Source: Thalassia testudinum
Lineage: Eukaryota > Streptophyta > Magnoliopsida > Alismatales > Hydrocharitaceae
Length of the DNA stretch: 64,000 bases
NCBI GenBank assembly: GCA_037157565.1
Contig: JAZHRO010000039.1
Location: 48,918,001-48,982,000, forward strand
Reading direction: 5' to 3'
Part shown: positions 53,906-64,000 of the stretch, one piece after another
Layout: the number at the start of each line of letters is the position of its first letter
Position numbering within the stretch: the stretch's first letter is position 1
Made by a program: the position numbers and the translations under genes
Notes under the pieces: generated by a model
Told to the model about the DNA's origin: nothing
The model's database searches: none
The model's input: the letters and a program-made list of their open reading frames with translations, nothing else

Positions 53906-55291
53906 TTAGTAGCCTTCCAGTCCCAAGAAACTGTGAATCTCAGTGACCGTACGCAGTCTCTTCCACCTGAGCACTGCCTCGACCTTGGCTGCATCCACAG
54001 CCAAGCCATCCCCAGAGATCACATGACCTAAGAAGGTCACCTCCCTCAACCAGAACTCATACTTGCTATATTTGGCGTACAGCCTACGTCGTCTCAGTGT
54101 GTCCAAAACCATCCGCAAGTGCTGTCCATGCCGTGTCTGATCACGAGAATAGATGAGCACATCATCAATGAATACCACCACGAACTGGTTCAAGTACGGT
54201 CTAAATACCTGGTTCATCAAGTCCATGAAGGCAGCGGGGGCATTGGTCAGCCCAAACGGCATGACCAGAAACTCATAGTTTCTGTACCAGGTGTAGAAAG
54301 CTGTCTTGGAGACGTCTGCCTCCTTGATCCTCAGCTGGTGGTATTCAGATCTCAAGTCGATCTTGGAGAATACCATGACACCTCGCAGCTGGTTAAATAA
54401 GTCATCAATCCTCGGCAGTGGATACCTGTTCTTGATGGTGACCCTATTCAGCTGTCGGTAGTCCACACAAAGGCGTAGGGTACCATCCTTCTTCTTTACA
54501 AATAGTACCGGGGCTCCCCAGGGAGACGCGCTGGGCCTCACAAAGCCCTTCTCCAAAAGATCCTGCAACTGAGACTTGAGCTCTCGCAGCTCAAGTGATG
54601 CCATCCTGTACGGTGTTGTGGAGATGAGGCTAGTCCCCGGTACCAGTGAGATCTCACGCTCGAGCGGTAGTTCTGGCAACTCGTCTGGGAACACGTCGGG
54701 GTACTTTCTGACCACCGGGATACTCTGGAAATCTGCCACAGGGCTAGGCTCTGCCACCACACAAGCTAGGAAGCCCTCACACCCTTGGCTCAAAAGTCTC
54801 GCCGCCCGAAGTGTAGAAATGCACCTGAAGCCTCCATCCACTGGCTGCCTGTGGAACTCGAAAGAAGGCAACTCCAGTATGGAGAAGATGATCTTTCTCT
54901 CAAAGCAATCCACCAAGGCGTGGTAAGCGAACAGCCAGTCCATCCCCAGAATTACGCCAAAATCCTCTATCTGTATCATAATCAAGTCAACAAGAAGGCT
55001 GTGTCCCCCAACACTGACCTCGCAACCCGTGTATACCTCCTCAGCTATAAACAGATGACCACTCGGACCTCTGATCACGAACGAATCCTCTAACAGCATA
55101 CAGTCCTGCCCCAAACTAACCGCGAAACTGGCAGCGACAAACGAGTGCGTAGAGTCGGAATTGAAAAGCGTGTAAACGAGTCTGCCGGAAACTAAAACCA
55201 TACCTGCCACCACTGATCCCGAACCTCTGGCATCACTGTGTGTCAGGGTGTTGATACGCCCCTCAGCCCTAGGTGCGGACGAAGCAGCCAC
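53906..55291 (-). pseudogene. T1 pol, 5' part (protease and reverse transcriptase)
   Basis: One open frame of 461 residues. The protease region (about residues 15-140) has [18 protein letters not shown] where D-S-G-A-S-H-S-F is expected, so the catalytic Asp and Gly are replaced, and then [19 protein letters not shown] follows with [70 protein letters not shown] and FIDDVLIYS, ending at LGLEGY with TAA at 53906-53908, after which the family motif continues in frame. Protease is probably dead even apart from the stops. Confidence 0.92.
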
Positions 55292-55429
55292 ACTCTGCGT
55301 CGGACGGGTAGCTGCTGGCCGGTACCCTCCCCCTGACTACTGTCCTCCTCCTCGCACCTGGAAACCGTGACCTCCTGCACGCCCTCCAGTGCTCAGCACG
55401 GGAAGCATCTGCTGACCTCCTGCCTTAGA

Positions 55430-56554
55430 CGGGCAGTCCCTCCTGATGTGGCCCGACTGGCCACACTAGTAACAGAGGGGGACTCGACTCCCACCTTCAG
55501 TGGGTCCCTGCTGTCGGCTGGGCGAGGGTTCAGTGCTAACAGCTGGCCCCTGTCGAGGGCCCCCAAAGGCCATTGATGGCCCTGCAAAACATGACGGCTC
55601 TCCTGCAGGCACCACGTGTCTCCTCTCTCGTCGGCCCTGTGAGAAGTCTGGCTGATAGGGCCTCTTCCGCCTGCCGTCAGTATCTCGCGCAGACGGGTTG
55701 GTCTCTTCGTATGTCATAGCTGCCTCCACCACCCTCGAGAACGTAGGCAGCTTCAGGGGTTTGACATACCCTCGAATCACAGGCCGGAGCCCCTCGGTGA
55801 ACCTCCAAAGGCTCTCCTCAGTGGCCACTACTGTCGCTGCAAAGAGAGACAGCTCCAAAAAACGCGTGCCGTATGCACTCACGGTCATCGTCCCCCGACG
55901 GAGAGTATGGAACTCCTGCCTCCTCTGGTCCTGCCATGTCTAGGGAAAGTACTGCTCGCAGAAGAGGGTGACAAACCAGTCCCAAGTCAACTCGTCCCTC
56001 TCCTGTCCCCTGACCACCCTCCACCACCTGCGTGCCGCGCTCTCCAACTGGTACGTGGCAAAGGCCACGCAGCACTCCACCGGGGGGTGAAGGGTGTCAA
56101 AAATCTTCTCGATCTGCTTGAGCCAGTCCTCCGCCTCGGTCAGGTCCTCATCCCCCTTGAAAGAGGGGGGCTTCAGCTTTCGGAACTGTCCGAAAAGCTC
56201 AAAGTGGCGCTGAAGTGGAGATGCTGGTGCACCTCCAGGTAAGGAAGCCTCGTGATCAGAAGTGCCGGAGGAAGGTGGGGACGGTGGAGGCCCATCCCCT
56301 CCCCCGCGTCCAGCACCATGTCCGTCGCGTGGTCCCACAGAGGACTCCCCCTCCGCAGCCCCTGGGAGAGGCACTCGTGGCGGCGGGTGGAGCTCCTCTC
56401 GCATGATATCCCGTATTAGCTGGGCGAGGTCCTAGGCCTGAATGCCCGGGAGCAGTGGCTGGTCCACTGAGGCTTCGACCTCAACGCACCCACCCCTCCG
56501 ACCTCGTCCTCGGTGGCGCCCGCGGCCCGCCTCGCTACCTCCTCGTCGAGGCAT
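55430..56554 (-). pseudogene. T1 gag with several stops
   Basis: The likely start is ATG at 56554-56552 (MPRRGGSEAGRGRHRGRG), with an in-frame TAG near 56434. The capsid-like domain (56404-55940) has PPSFKGDEDLTEAEDWLKQI, FATYQLESAARRWW and WDWFVTLFCEQYFP, then a stop. It continues with FRRQE-like sequence and 55888-55466, including YGTRFLELSLFA, RFTEGLRPVI and VVEAAMTYEE. The zinc knuckle (55472-55430) reads C-Y-stop-C-G-Q-S-G-H-I-R-R-D-C, interrupted by TAG at its third position. Gag would form the particle shell and bind RNA. Confidence 0.9.
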
Positions 56555-56725
56555 CTCCTACAAAGAGACGTGAACACAGAATAGGAAAAGACACCAATAC
56601 GAATCGACGTCAAGCGGAGAAGTCTAATAACAAATGTCAAAAGATACGTTGTGGTGGCTACTCTAGTTACAAGCACGTGAATTAGTTATTTTCTGACCAG
56701 TTGGTTCACTTCTCGAGACGACCTT

Positions 56726-56737
56726 GCTCTGATACCA
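56726..56737 (-). other. T1 primer binding site (initiator Met tRNA)
   Basis: The minus strand reads TGGTATCAGAGC, three bases inside the 5' LTR end. It is the classic PBS for initiator methionine tRNA. Confidence 0.9.
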
Positions 56738-57290
56738 TCTTATTACGACCCAATTCCCGAATCCCTACGAGACATGAGAATCGGACCGACTCGACTGATC
56801 CCAAGACCCAGTCGTCCAACGAGAAAGTAACAAAAAGAGCAATAAAATAAACCACATTCACCATGTATATAACTAGCAGTAATAAAATACAGCAGTAAAG
56901 AAAAGAACTACTACCATACACACCACCACAACAGTGAGAAATAAACAGGTACATAAACATGATGCTTACAATAAAAGAGTACAGTGGTAACAGAAAAATA
57001 CTTACTACACAAAAGAAACGGTACAACAGGTACTACACAAGTAAGACTACTGGGCTCTACTAGGCCCAGCTCCCTCTGCAGCCGCCGGCTCTGGCTGCTC
57101 AACACCTGGTCCTGAAAAGGTGACAAAGGTGACACGTCAGCGAAACACTAAGTAGAGTGGCAACCAAAAGCTAAGAAAAATAGTAAGGTGGACAGTAGCT
57201 GTTATATTTTTAATCTCTTTCTTTATTTTTCTATTTACTCATTATTGAATTATTCCTCAGATCTTTCTCTTGATCTCGAATGTTCCTCGT

Positions 57291-57411
57291 GGGAACGATC
57301 TTAATTGTAGTCTTTTCTGAAAAGTAGAAGTAACACATAGTGCTCTCCTGGTCGGGAGAGCACCATGTGTTACTTCTACTTTTCGGGAAAGACTGCAATC
57401 AAGATCGTTGG
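57291..57411. repeat. Foldback (inverted duplication) within T1 5' LTR
   Basis: The left arm 57291-57343 (GGGAACGATCTTAATTGTAG onward) is followed after about 17 bases by an inverted copy at 57361-57411 (CACCATGTGTTACTTCTACT onward). The corresponding position in the T1 3' LTR (46830-46905) and S1 (48890-48965) has only the left arm. Confidence 0.85.
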
Positions 57412-58170
57412 GAGAGCCCCCGTGGTGGTCTTACCCTCAGTCAACCACCCCAAGGTCACTGACAGGCGTAATGGTGACCACGGCACGCGCGAAAAACGCA
57501 CGGGTAGCTACCCCACACTGGCACGCGGTCAGTTGTTTCCGTTAACGGGAGCGCCCTAAAGCACAGCACGGAACCAGTATAGGGCAAAGCCTTCTCAGAA
57601 ACAGGGGTCCAACCCCTCCACAGTAACCAAACAGGGGTCTTACCCCTCCACAGTCCGCGCACCCTCGCCTGACTACCCTGGTTTGCCCAGTGGGCCTAAC
57701 AAGTCGGTGTAGGAGGGCTAGCAAAACCCTGGGGCCCGTGGGGTAGCTAGTGCTCTCCCTGCACTAGTAGCACTCCTCGGTACTGTGTACGCGAGGGCCA
57801 AAAGTCAGTACAAAGTGGCCAGACCTAACCCCGGGTCCCTGGGGCGGTTAGCTCCGCCCTACACTAAACAGGGGGCAGTCTCTCTCCTTAGTACTCCGTA
57901 CTCAAGGGCCAGCTCACTTCCCCAATTCTATTCCATTCACCTCTCAGGAGCTCTAATCTTAATTCCTCGTAGGGTTCATGCTCATATTTCTTTCACTAAG
58001 CCAATTTAGGTTTCATCATTTTAGCTTTATATTCATATAGCCCATGTTCTTAGCAGTTAATAGCCATCCATAACAAGCAACTGTTATCAAATTACAGGCA
58101 ATTATCATTTTTCTTTCTACTTTTCCAAGGCTGCAATTTATATATTCATGACATTTATTTTGGTGTTTCT

Positions 58171-58370
58171 GTTCCTAAGATTCATGCCACACCCTAGGAT
58201 CTATCATTCAATCTAGTTTTCCAGTCCTATGATTCATGCCATACCCTAGGATCTATCGTTCAATCTAGTTTTCCAATCCAAGGATTCATGCCATACCTTA
58301 GGATCTATCGTTCAATCTAGTTTTCCAATCCTAGGGTTCATGCCACACCTTAGAATCTATTAATTATCTC
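58171..58370. repeat. 52-bp repeat array in T1 5' LTR
   Basis: Four units at a 52-base period starting about 58173, 58225, 58277 and 58329, matching the array in the 3' LTR. Confidence 0.85.
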
Positions 58371-59559
58371 ACAAGTGCATAAATGTTGGTAAATAATTAA
58401 AGGGAGCCACTCTACCAGCAAAATCAAGAGTACTGGGGGCATGATCGGCAAGCCCGCGTGCCTCCGCAACCCCCATAGCTGCAACGGAACGAGGTCCTAA
58501 CACAAGGGTCAATTATAAGGAGCTACTCAGAATAAGATATAAATACTGTAAACAGGTAGAGGAACTAATTCTAAGAAGAACGAAACTTAAAACGCGGAAA
58601 ATTAACTTCGAACGGACCCTAAATGGGTCAAAAACGACAAGTCTGCCCAAAATTAGACGTCTGGAACATCTTCCAGACGTCTCAAACGACGGTTCAGGTC
58701 ATACCTTGTTCCTGCACGGTCCTTCAGATGTCCAGAATCCCGCTGAACCGTCTGGACTTAGTTTCCAAACGTCCGACTGTCACTCCGGACGTCTAGAGAC
58801 CCTCTCCGCCGTCTGGTGCTGTGCCCAGACATCCGATCTGTGTGGGAGGGCATGCCCTTGTGCCTTCCCGAATGAGACCTGTACGCATACGCGACCGTCC
58901 TCAACATGAAATGAGGCAGAACCCTTCAGCAGAACGGCTGCATGGCCGTACAAGCGAAAGAAGGAAAGGAAAATATTGTACCTTTCAGACGTCTGGACCT
59001 TCCTCTAGACATCTCCCGCGTCGTCTGGACGTAGGTCCAGACGTCTGATTCTGGGAAATTTTCCCAGAATCAAGACCTCCTCGCCCTCTGCCTGTTGCGC
59101 ATGGCCGTGCCACGCCGCTCTCACCAACTGCCTGAGTTGCAGTAGCTCCTCCCCAGCGCCATGCTCCTGCTGCGCACCCACCGGCCGGCCCTGGCTGCTC
59201 CGGCGAGCTCGCACCTTCGCGTTCTAACTCTCTCCCTCTCGCAGCAACCCCTCCTCCCCGTGCACTCACGGCAGCAGCTGCTGCTGCCCTCGCCCACTTA
59301 CTCTCACGCTAACAGGAAGAAGAAGAAGAAGGCGGTGGAGTAAGGGTGAGGGAGAGGAGAGGGGGAGTATTTGAAGGTGCCATGGGGAGAGAGAGAGAAA
59401 GAAGGTTGCGCCTGCAGGGAGGAAAGAAAGAGAAGAAAGGAGGGCGACGGTTCAGTCTGCCTGCGCATGCGCGCAGACGCTAAACCATACGCCGAAAAAA
59501 TTAATTTCCAGACATCTGACCAGACATCTTAAATGACGTTTGATGCTGGGGTCATAACA

Positions 59560-59564
59560 GGCCA
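59560..59564 (+). repeat. T1 target-site duplication, right copy
   Basis: GGCCA, identical to 46276-46280. Confidence 0.92.
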
Positions 59565-61028
59565 GAAAATCAACAAGGAAATAGAAATCCTTAACTCTCA
59601 CAATTACATCCTCCAACACTTCTCAGGGGGTTGTGGTTGATCAGTTGGATAACTAGGGTTACAGAAGTGGGTTTAAGATTGCTAAGTCCAAATTTCTCAC
59701 AAAGCATTGTTGGAATTAAATTGATTGAAGCACCTAAGTTAAGAAGGGACCAATCAAGAGTAATTTTACCAATCACACATAAGATCAATGGGGCTCCTAG
59801 ATCCTTCTTTTTAGGAGGTAGTTTACTAAGTATAATTGAGTTGGTTTGTTCAGAGAAGACTACCTTCTTAAAAGGTTTAGTCTTGGTCTTACCCTTTTGG
59901 GTACATAATTCTTTTAAAAACTTAGCATAGGCTCATCAGGATTCTTATGGGATGAATCAAAAAGCCAAATTAGGTCCTTAGTAGTAGTCCCACTCCTCAG
60001 GGTGATTGAGTTGGCATGGTTATTAAGTGTGTTCATTGCCTGAGGATGGTTAGGCAAGCTTGGTTGAGCCTAATTTGGAACTTGGTTTTGGTTGAAGCTT
60101 GGTGGGGCCTGATTAATCAAATGGGCTTGATTTTGTTAAGGGTCCCTATTTTGGTTAAACCCAAGAGGATTATTAGCTCTATTCTGCACATTCCTTGGGT
60201 TTGGGATGGGTTGGGCAAGTAGGGCTCCAGGTTGTCTAGAATCAATCAATTGGTTTAGTTGGCTCTTAATTTCCCTCATTTCCTCTTGATGTCTTTGGTT
60301 CATTTCACTAAATATTTTAATTAAGGTGTCCATTTGGTTCTCCTCGGTAGGCACAAGATGAGTCTAATTATAAGCTTGCCTACTAGATTGACCTTGATTA
60401 AAGGAGGATGGGTTAGGATAAGGTTTCTTAGTTTAAATTTGGTTTTGGTTCAATCTTTGTCACTACTTCTAATTAGACCAGAAGAAGTTGAGATTATTGC
60501 GCCATCTAATGTTATAGGTATTGGAATAAGGATCAATCTTGGGGTATCCCTGGATAGCTCGGCCATCGTCATAGCTAAAGGATAGGGTAGAAAAAAAATC
60601 AGGATAAGAGGGATCCAACGTTTCTCTCTGGAACATAGGTTGAGGCTATTCCAGGTAGAGTGGGTTCGCAAACCAAGCCAAGTAAAGATTATTCACAAAC
60701 TCCCTCCCTGAGGGGGGTTGAGCAGAGGCAGAAGCAAGAGGTGGTGTTCCCTAGTTTAATGCACAAGCATAAAGATTAGATCCTAAGGGGTTTCTACCTT
60801 GAGCTATGAGCTCATCAAATTTCTTATCCAACAAATTCACCTTATCCAACCTTTTGGCAATTATGTCTAAAGCAACGAAGCTTGAATTAGCTTGAACCTC
60901 ATACATTCCACTTTTGGGCTAACTAGACCTACCAAATGTATTCATGGAGGAATCAATTCATAAGGATTGGGTGGATCTGGTGATTGATTGGGTGGGTCCA
61001 TTTTAGGTGGATTCTGGTTCTCAGCCAT
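59560..61028 (-). pseudogene. A1 gag and start of protease, deleted and frame-broken
   Basis: The minus-strand start is ATG 61028-61026 (MAENQNPPKMDPPNQSPDPP). The capsid core is missing: near 60950 the sequence jumps to MNTFGRSS, then ALDIIAKRLDKVNLLDKKFD, matching the later half of A2 Gag. NTYNIRWRNNLNFFW (60520) is the counterpart of the Athila NPGWRNHPNF motif. 60354-60136 has EIKSQLNQLIDSRQPGAL, spanning the gag-pol junction with Gln where A2 has its stop. The protease begins at 59788 ([18 protein letters not shown]) and runs to the T1 insertion at 59560 through VRVKDFYFLVDF. Confidence 0.85.
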
Positions 61029-62221
61029 CTTAATTGATTTAATTAGATCAAGCTTCTTTTTAGGTTCTCTTTCCAAAGTGCCTTCTAAAGGTATATTAAG
61101 TGACCTTCTCCACCGTGCACACACTTTACAAGATAATGTGGAGATGAGAAGGGAACAGGAGAGAACAAGTGTGCCCTAACTAATCAATCAATCAAACAAA
61201 ACCTAGCCTTAAAATTTTATCCCTAATGGACCTAAAGCCTTAAAGACACAACTCAAATTACAAGCCATTACACCCTTATTCCTTAAATCAATCTGGCCAG
61301 GTTGAATATGGGTGGGGGTAGAGAGAGCATTTCCAAGGCTCTTGCCAAGGTGCTAATTGAGTATCCTTTGGCCCACTTAAGTCATTTGACTTTGGACTCG
61401 TAGCCTAGACACTAGATTTAATAAGAGAAATTAAGGTAGAGCACTTAACAATCCAAGTTAAGCCTCCAAGACTTAGATTTCCAACCCTAGGGCCAACATC
61501 TGCTCACTTTTAGGCTTGGATTTCTTATGCCTTGGAATGCGATGGGTGTAGTTAGGAGGTTGTTGCCTTTAATATCAATTTATCAAGTGTAGTGTGGTGC
61601 AACAATCAAGCATGCAAGTCCTTTAATTTTTGGGATTGGAAGAATTTTAGGGTTTTCACCTGCTTTAGTAGAATTTTAAGGTTACACTTGCCTATTTTAG
61701 AGTTCCAAGAAAAGTTGTTGTTAGTGATGTAATTTTTCATTTAACAATTAAAGTTCAATGCAAAAGTTAGTGATAGATTTTAGGAAAAATTAATCACAAA
61801 AATTATCTCCTCTATAAGCAGTTGAAACCCTAGTGTGATTGCCCTAATAACAAATAAATTCTAATAGAATGCAGATTTTACGGCATGAGATTAGTTTTTC
61901 AATTATATATATATATATGTGCACATAAAAATCTAGGATAATTACCTAATAGGACAAACAAAAGCAAATATTTTTATTTTTTTAATGAACAGATCAAAAG
62001 AGATATGATTTTGTTTGTTATTTCTTCTAAATGACTAAACCTAGATGTTGAAGAATCTCACCTGTGGGCTATTCTAGATTGGCTTGGGGCTTAGATCTTC
62101 GCCTACAAAAAAATGTGAAGACAAAACAAATGCAAATGTGTTAGAAATCAAATGTGCAAATAAAATAAACAAAATACAATTAAATAAAAATGCATGCACT
62201 AAAAATCAACTAGAAGCCTTG
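61029..62221 (-). other. A1 untranslated leader
   Basis: About 1.2 kb between the degenerate PBS and gag, comparable with the 0.9-1.1 kb leader of A2. No open frame of interest. A (TA)n run is at 61904-61918. Confidence 0.6.
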
Positions 62222-62244
62222 CCTCCCCCAACAATGACTCCAAA
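62222..62244 (-). other. A1 degenerate primer binding site
   Basis: The minus strand reads TGGAGTCATTGTTGGGGGAG, aligned with TGGCGCCGTTGCCGGGGAG of A2. Most differences are C-to-T or G-to-A changes. It lies five bases from the inferred LTR end (TGATCA at 62248-62253). Confidence 0.6.
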
Positions 62245-62247
62245 AAT

Positions 62248-64000
62248 TGATCAACTAAACCCACTAAGTAAAATACATGTCGTAGTGCGGAATTCGCAAC
62301 CATTTTAAATTTATAGAAATTGAACTCATGAAAGATCTGAAATATAGTAGGGAGTCTGAGTTATCTCAAGGAAGCTAGGGTCAAATCAACTTCTAAATGA
62401 GCCTAACTACTATTTTTGTAATTTTTAGGGTTTTTATGTTTTTTTAGTATTTTTAATAAGAATAAAGATAAGGATAAGTCAAAATAGAGATCAAATCTTA
62501 ATAATTAAGGCCTAAGTGAAAATCACAAATAACTAATTACCAAATGTATAAAAATTATAATAAAATTAATGAACCTATTTTTTGACTTAACTAAGACACC
62601 TATCAAATTTTATGCAAAAATAATAAGTATATTACACACAGGAAAATCTGAAAGAAATTACATGGAATTATTTGTGACAATATTTGAACCCAAACATAAA
62701 ATGTGACATAATTTATGTATATAGAGAATTTTTGTACAAAAATTGGGTGCAAACTAAAACTAGAAAGCAAGAACAATTTTTTTTTTTTACGATTTTTCTG
62801 ACACACAAAAATCGAGACGAAAAGGTCCGGAAATAATTAAGAGTAAGAAAGCAAATATATAATCTAATCAAGCACAACTAACTAAGAAGAAATTATATAG
62901 GAGAATAGAACCATAAATACTAATTTTTATTGAAATAAACTTTCTAGTTCTTAAACTACAACTAATGATCAGGAAAAGGAACTACAAAAGCAATAAAATA
63001 GAAAAGTAAAAGGAGAAGAAGAAGCGTCTCAGGCGGAGGGCGGAGAGTGCATGGCAGAGAGTTCCATCGATGGCCTTCGGGATGTAGTCCACGTGATGAT
63101 GAAGTAGTGGAAGAAGTCAAAGATGTGGAGGTGTTGGAGGAGACGGAGACGAAGAAATCTTGAAAGAAGAGATGGTGGAGAGATGATGAAGGGATCCTAG
63201 GGTTTCCTAAAGGTGGCTTGGAAATTAGAGTTTATAGAGATGGGAGGTGCCAGCTATGGAGGTGGAGAGATGGTGGCCGTGGGCTTCATGATGGAGGAAA
63301 GATCAAGAAGATGAATTGGTGGGCTTGCATTGGTGGGGTATATATATAAGGCAAAGTCTAATATGATTGGTGGAAACAAAGAGCCATGGATCATGGGAAT
63401 TGGAAGGTTATGATGGAGTTGGGAAGGGTGGACGACCAAGATTAAGTAGGCTAGGTGGCGTGGGAATTAGATAGGCTAGGGTTGGTTAGGGTCAAGATGA
63501 TGGAGGGATGAGATTAAATAGATTTAGGATGGATGCTTGGGATGCGTCCTAAGGTGGCAACACTTTTGGTGGCTAGGGTTTAGGTTTGTGTTGGGATTTT
63601 GGATGGTTAGGATAAAGATGGTTGAGATTTAATTTGGTGGTGGCATGGAGGGAGGATAAGGGAAATCAAAATTTGCACCACCTAAAGGGATAAACAATGG
63701 TTGTTGGGTGTCTTAGGTGGCATGAGGTGATGTGGCAAAGGTGTTTTGGCACAAGATAATTGGATGGAGAGGGAGGCCTTGGATTGATGAGATGGACCTA
63801 GGTGATGTGGACAGCCAAGGTGGTTTAGGTTTGGCATGTGGAGTGGGTTAGAATTAAGATATGTGTTAGTGGGTTGAGTGAACCCAATTAAGGATACATA
63901 TCTAAGTGAGCTCAATTGAATCAATGCTGATGTGGGGCTCCATCTGAGACCTAGAATAGGTTCTTGCAAGGATAATCAAATGTACATTAATGCACAATAT
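62248..64000 (-). repeat. A1 5' LTR, truncated by the window edge
   Basis: On the minus strand the LTR ends GTTGATCA at 62248, comparable with GCTATCA of A2. It includes a TATA box (63339-63348). At least 1.75 kb is present; its TG start lies outside the window. Family similarity to the A2 LTR is weak at base level, so the boundary rests on the PBS and terminal CA. Confidence 0.6.
63339..63348 (-). promoter_or_regulatory. A1 LTR TATA box
   Basis: The minus strand reads TTATATATATACCCC, followed by leader-like sequence toward the LTR end. Confidence 0.55.

Larger units (their letters stand above)
46281..59559 (-). mobile_element. T1: Tekay/Del-like chromovirus (Ty3) with nested solo LTR
   Basis: The minus-strand element has termini TGTTATGACC...GGTCGTAACA (TG...CA), TSD GGCCA, an initiator-Met-tRNA PBS (56726-56737), an internal region of 5.0 kb (51727-56740) and LTRs of about 2.8 kb. 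Gene order is gag, protease, RT, RNase H, integrase, with a chromodomain-like C-terminus. Many in-frame stops show decay. The LTRs show about a dozen differences in the first 150 aligned bases, so it is clearly older than A2. Its left LTR is itself interrupted by S1. Confidence 0.95.
56741..59559 (-). repeat. T1 5' LTR
   Basis: The LTR is 2,819 bp. The plus-strand left end is TATTACGACC (terminal TG changed to TA) and the right end is GGTCATAACA. It contains a foldback at 57291-57411 absent from the other LTR, a 52-bp repeat array and the dyad AGACGTCTGGAA-CATC-TTCCAGACGTCT (58654-58681). It also has the palindrome TGATTCTGGGAAA-T-TTTCCCAGAATCA (59046-59072). No canonical TATA box is evident; on the minus strand CAAATACTCC near 59363 might serve. 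Confidence 0.93.
29640..64000 (-). mobile_element. A1: old Athila-like Ty3 retrotransposon split by two insertions
   Basis: In minus-strand order the pieces are: 5' LTR (64000 and beyond to 62248), PBS, leader, gag (61028-60200), protease start (to 59560), protease end to early RT (46280-45364), then RT, RNase H and integrase (31832-29640). Removing the T1 and A2 insertions with one copy of each TSD restores uninterrupted alignment to A2 at both junctions, which shows these pieces are one element. Many stops, frameshifts and a gag deletion make it inactive. The 3' LTR was not identified. Confidence 0.9.

Noticed and set aside
1..64000. CRISPR arrays, tRNA or rRNA genes
   Set aside because: No regularly spaced short repeats with unique spacers and no tRNA or rRNA signature sequences were seen.

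Overview
This window looks like repeat-dense nuclear DNA of a flowering plant. The evidence is a FAR1/FRS-type pseudogene, Athila-type and chromovirus (Tekay/Del-like) Ty3 retrotransposons, a Ty1/copia fragment and L1-type LINEs. A monocot is plausible, but I cannot name a species. I found no intact host protein gene, no tRNA or rRNA gene and no CRISPR array. Nearly all recognisable coding sequence belongs to transposable elements in different stages of decay.

Left part (1-29600). A minus-strand TATA box lies near the left edge (205-212). A FAR1-related pseudogene occupies 1800-2954, followed by two local tandem duplications (3631-3833, 4301-4770) and a possible decayed LTR (about 4990-6950). 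A LINE fills 7780-12930 and is bounded by a perfect 13-bp target-site duplication (TSD). An old Athila-like LTR of about 2.6 kb (13594-16209) abuts the 3' end of a second LINE (about 16270-17400). The stretch 17400-23900 is mostly unassigned DNA with LINE-like tails. A deleted copia relic lies at 23900-26073, and a Tourist-like MITE is possible at 26573-26792.

Right part (29640-64000). This is a nested retrotransposon cluster whose insertion order can be read from exact 5-bp TSDs. The oldest layer, A1, is a degenerate Athila-like element on the minus strand. Its pieces are 29640-31832, 45364-46280 and 59560-64000, and its 5' LTR runs off the right edge. A2 (31833-45363, plus strand, TSD GTAGC) is a 13.5-kb Athila-like element inserted in the reverse-transcriptase region of A1. 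Its LTRs differ by only about 0.7%. T1 (46281-59559, minus strand, TSD GGCCA) is a Tekay/Del-like chromovirus inserted in the protease region of A1. S1 (48340-50993, TSD GGCGT) is a solo LTR of a related family that landed inside one LTR of T1.

No element appears fully coding-competent. A2 comes closest, with one 1-nt frameshift in gag and one stop codon at the gag-pol junction. The most unusual signals are dyad-symmetry structures in the LTRs (GACGTC palindrome arrays in T1/S1, three stacked hairpins upstream of the A2 TATA box), a duplicated polypurine-tract motif in A2, and a foldback present in only one T1 LTR. I saw no convincing wholly new biological system. The notable content is the nest architecture and these LTR features.
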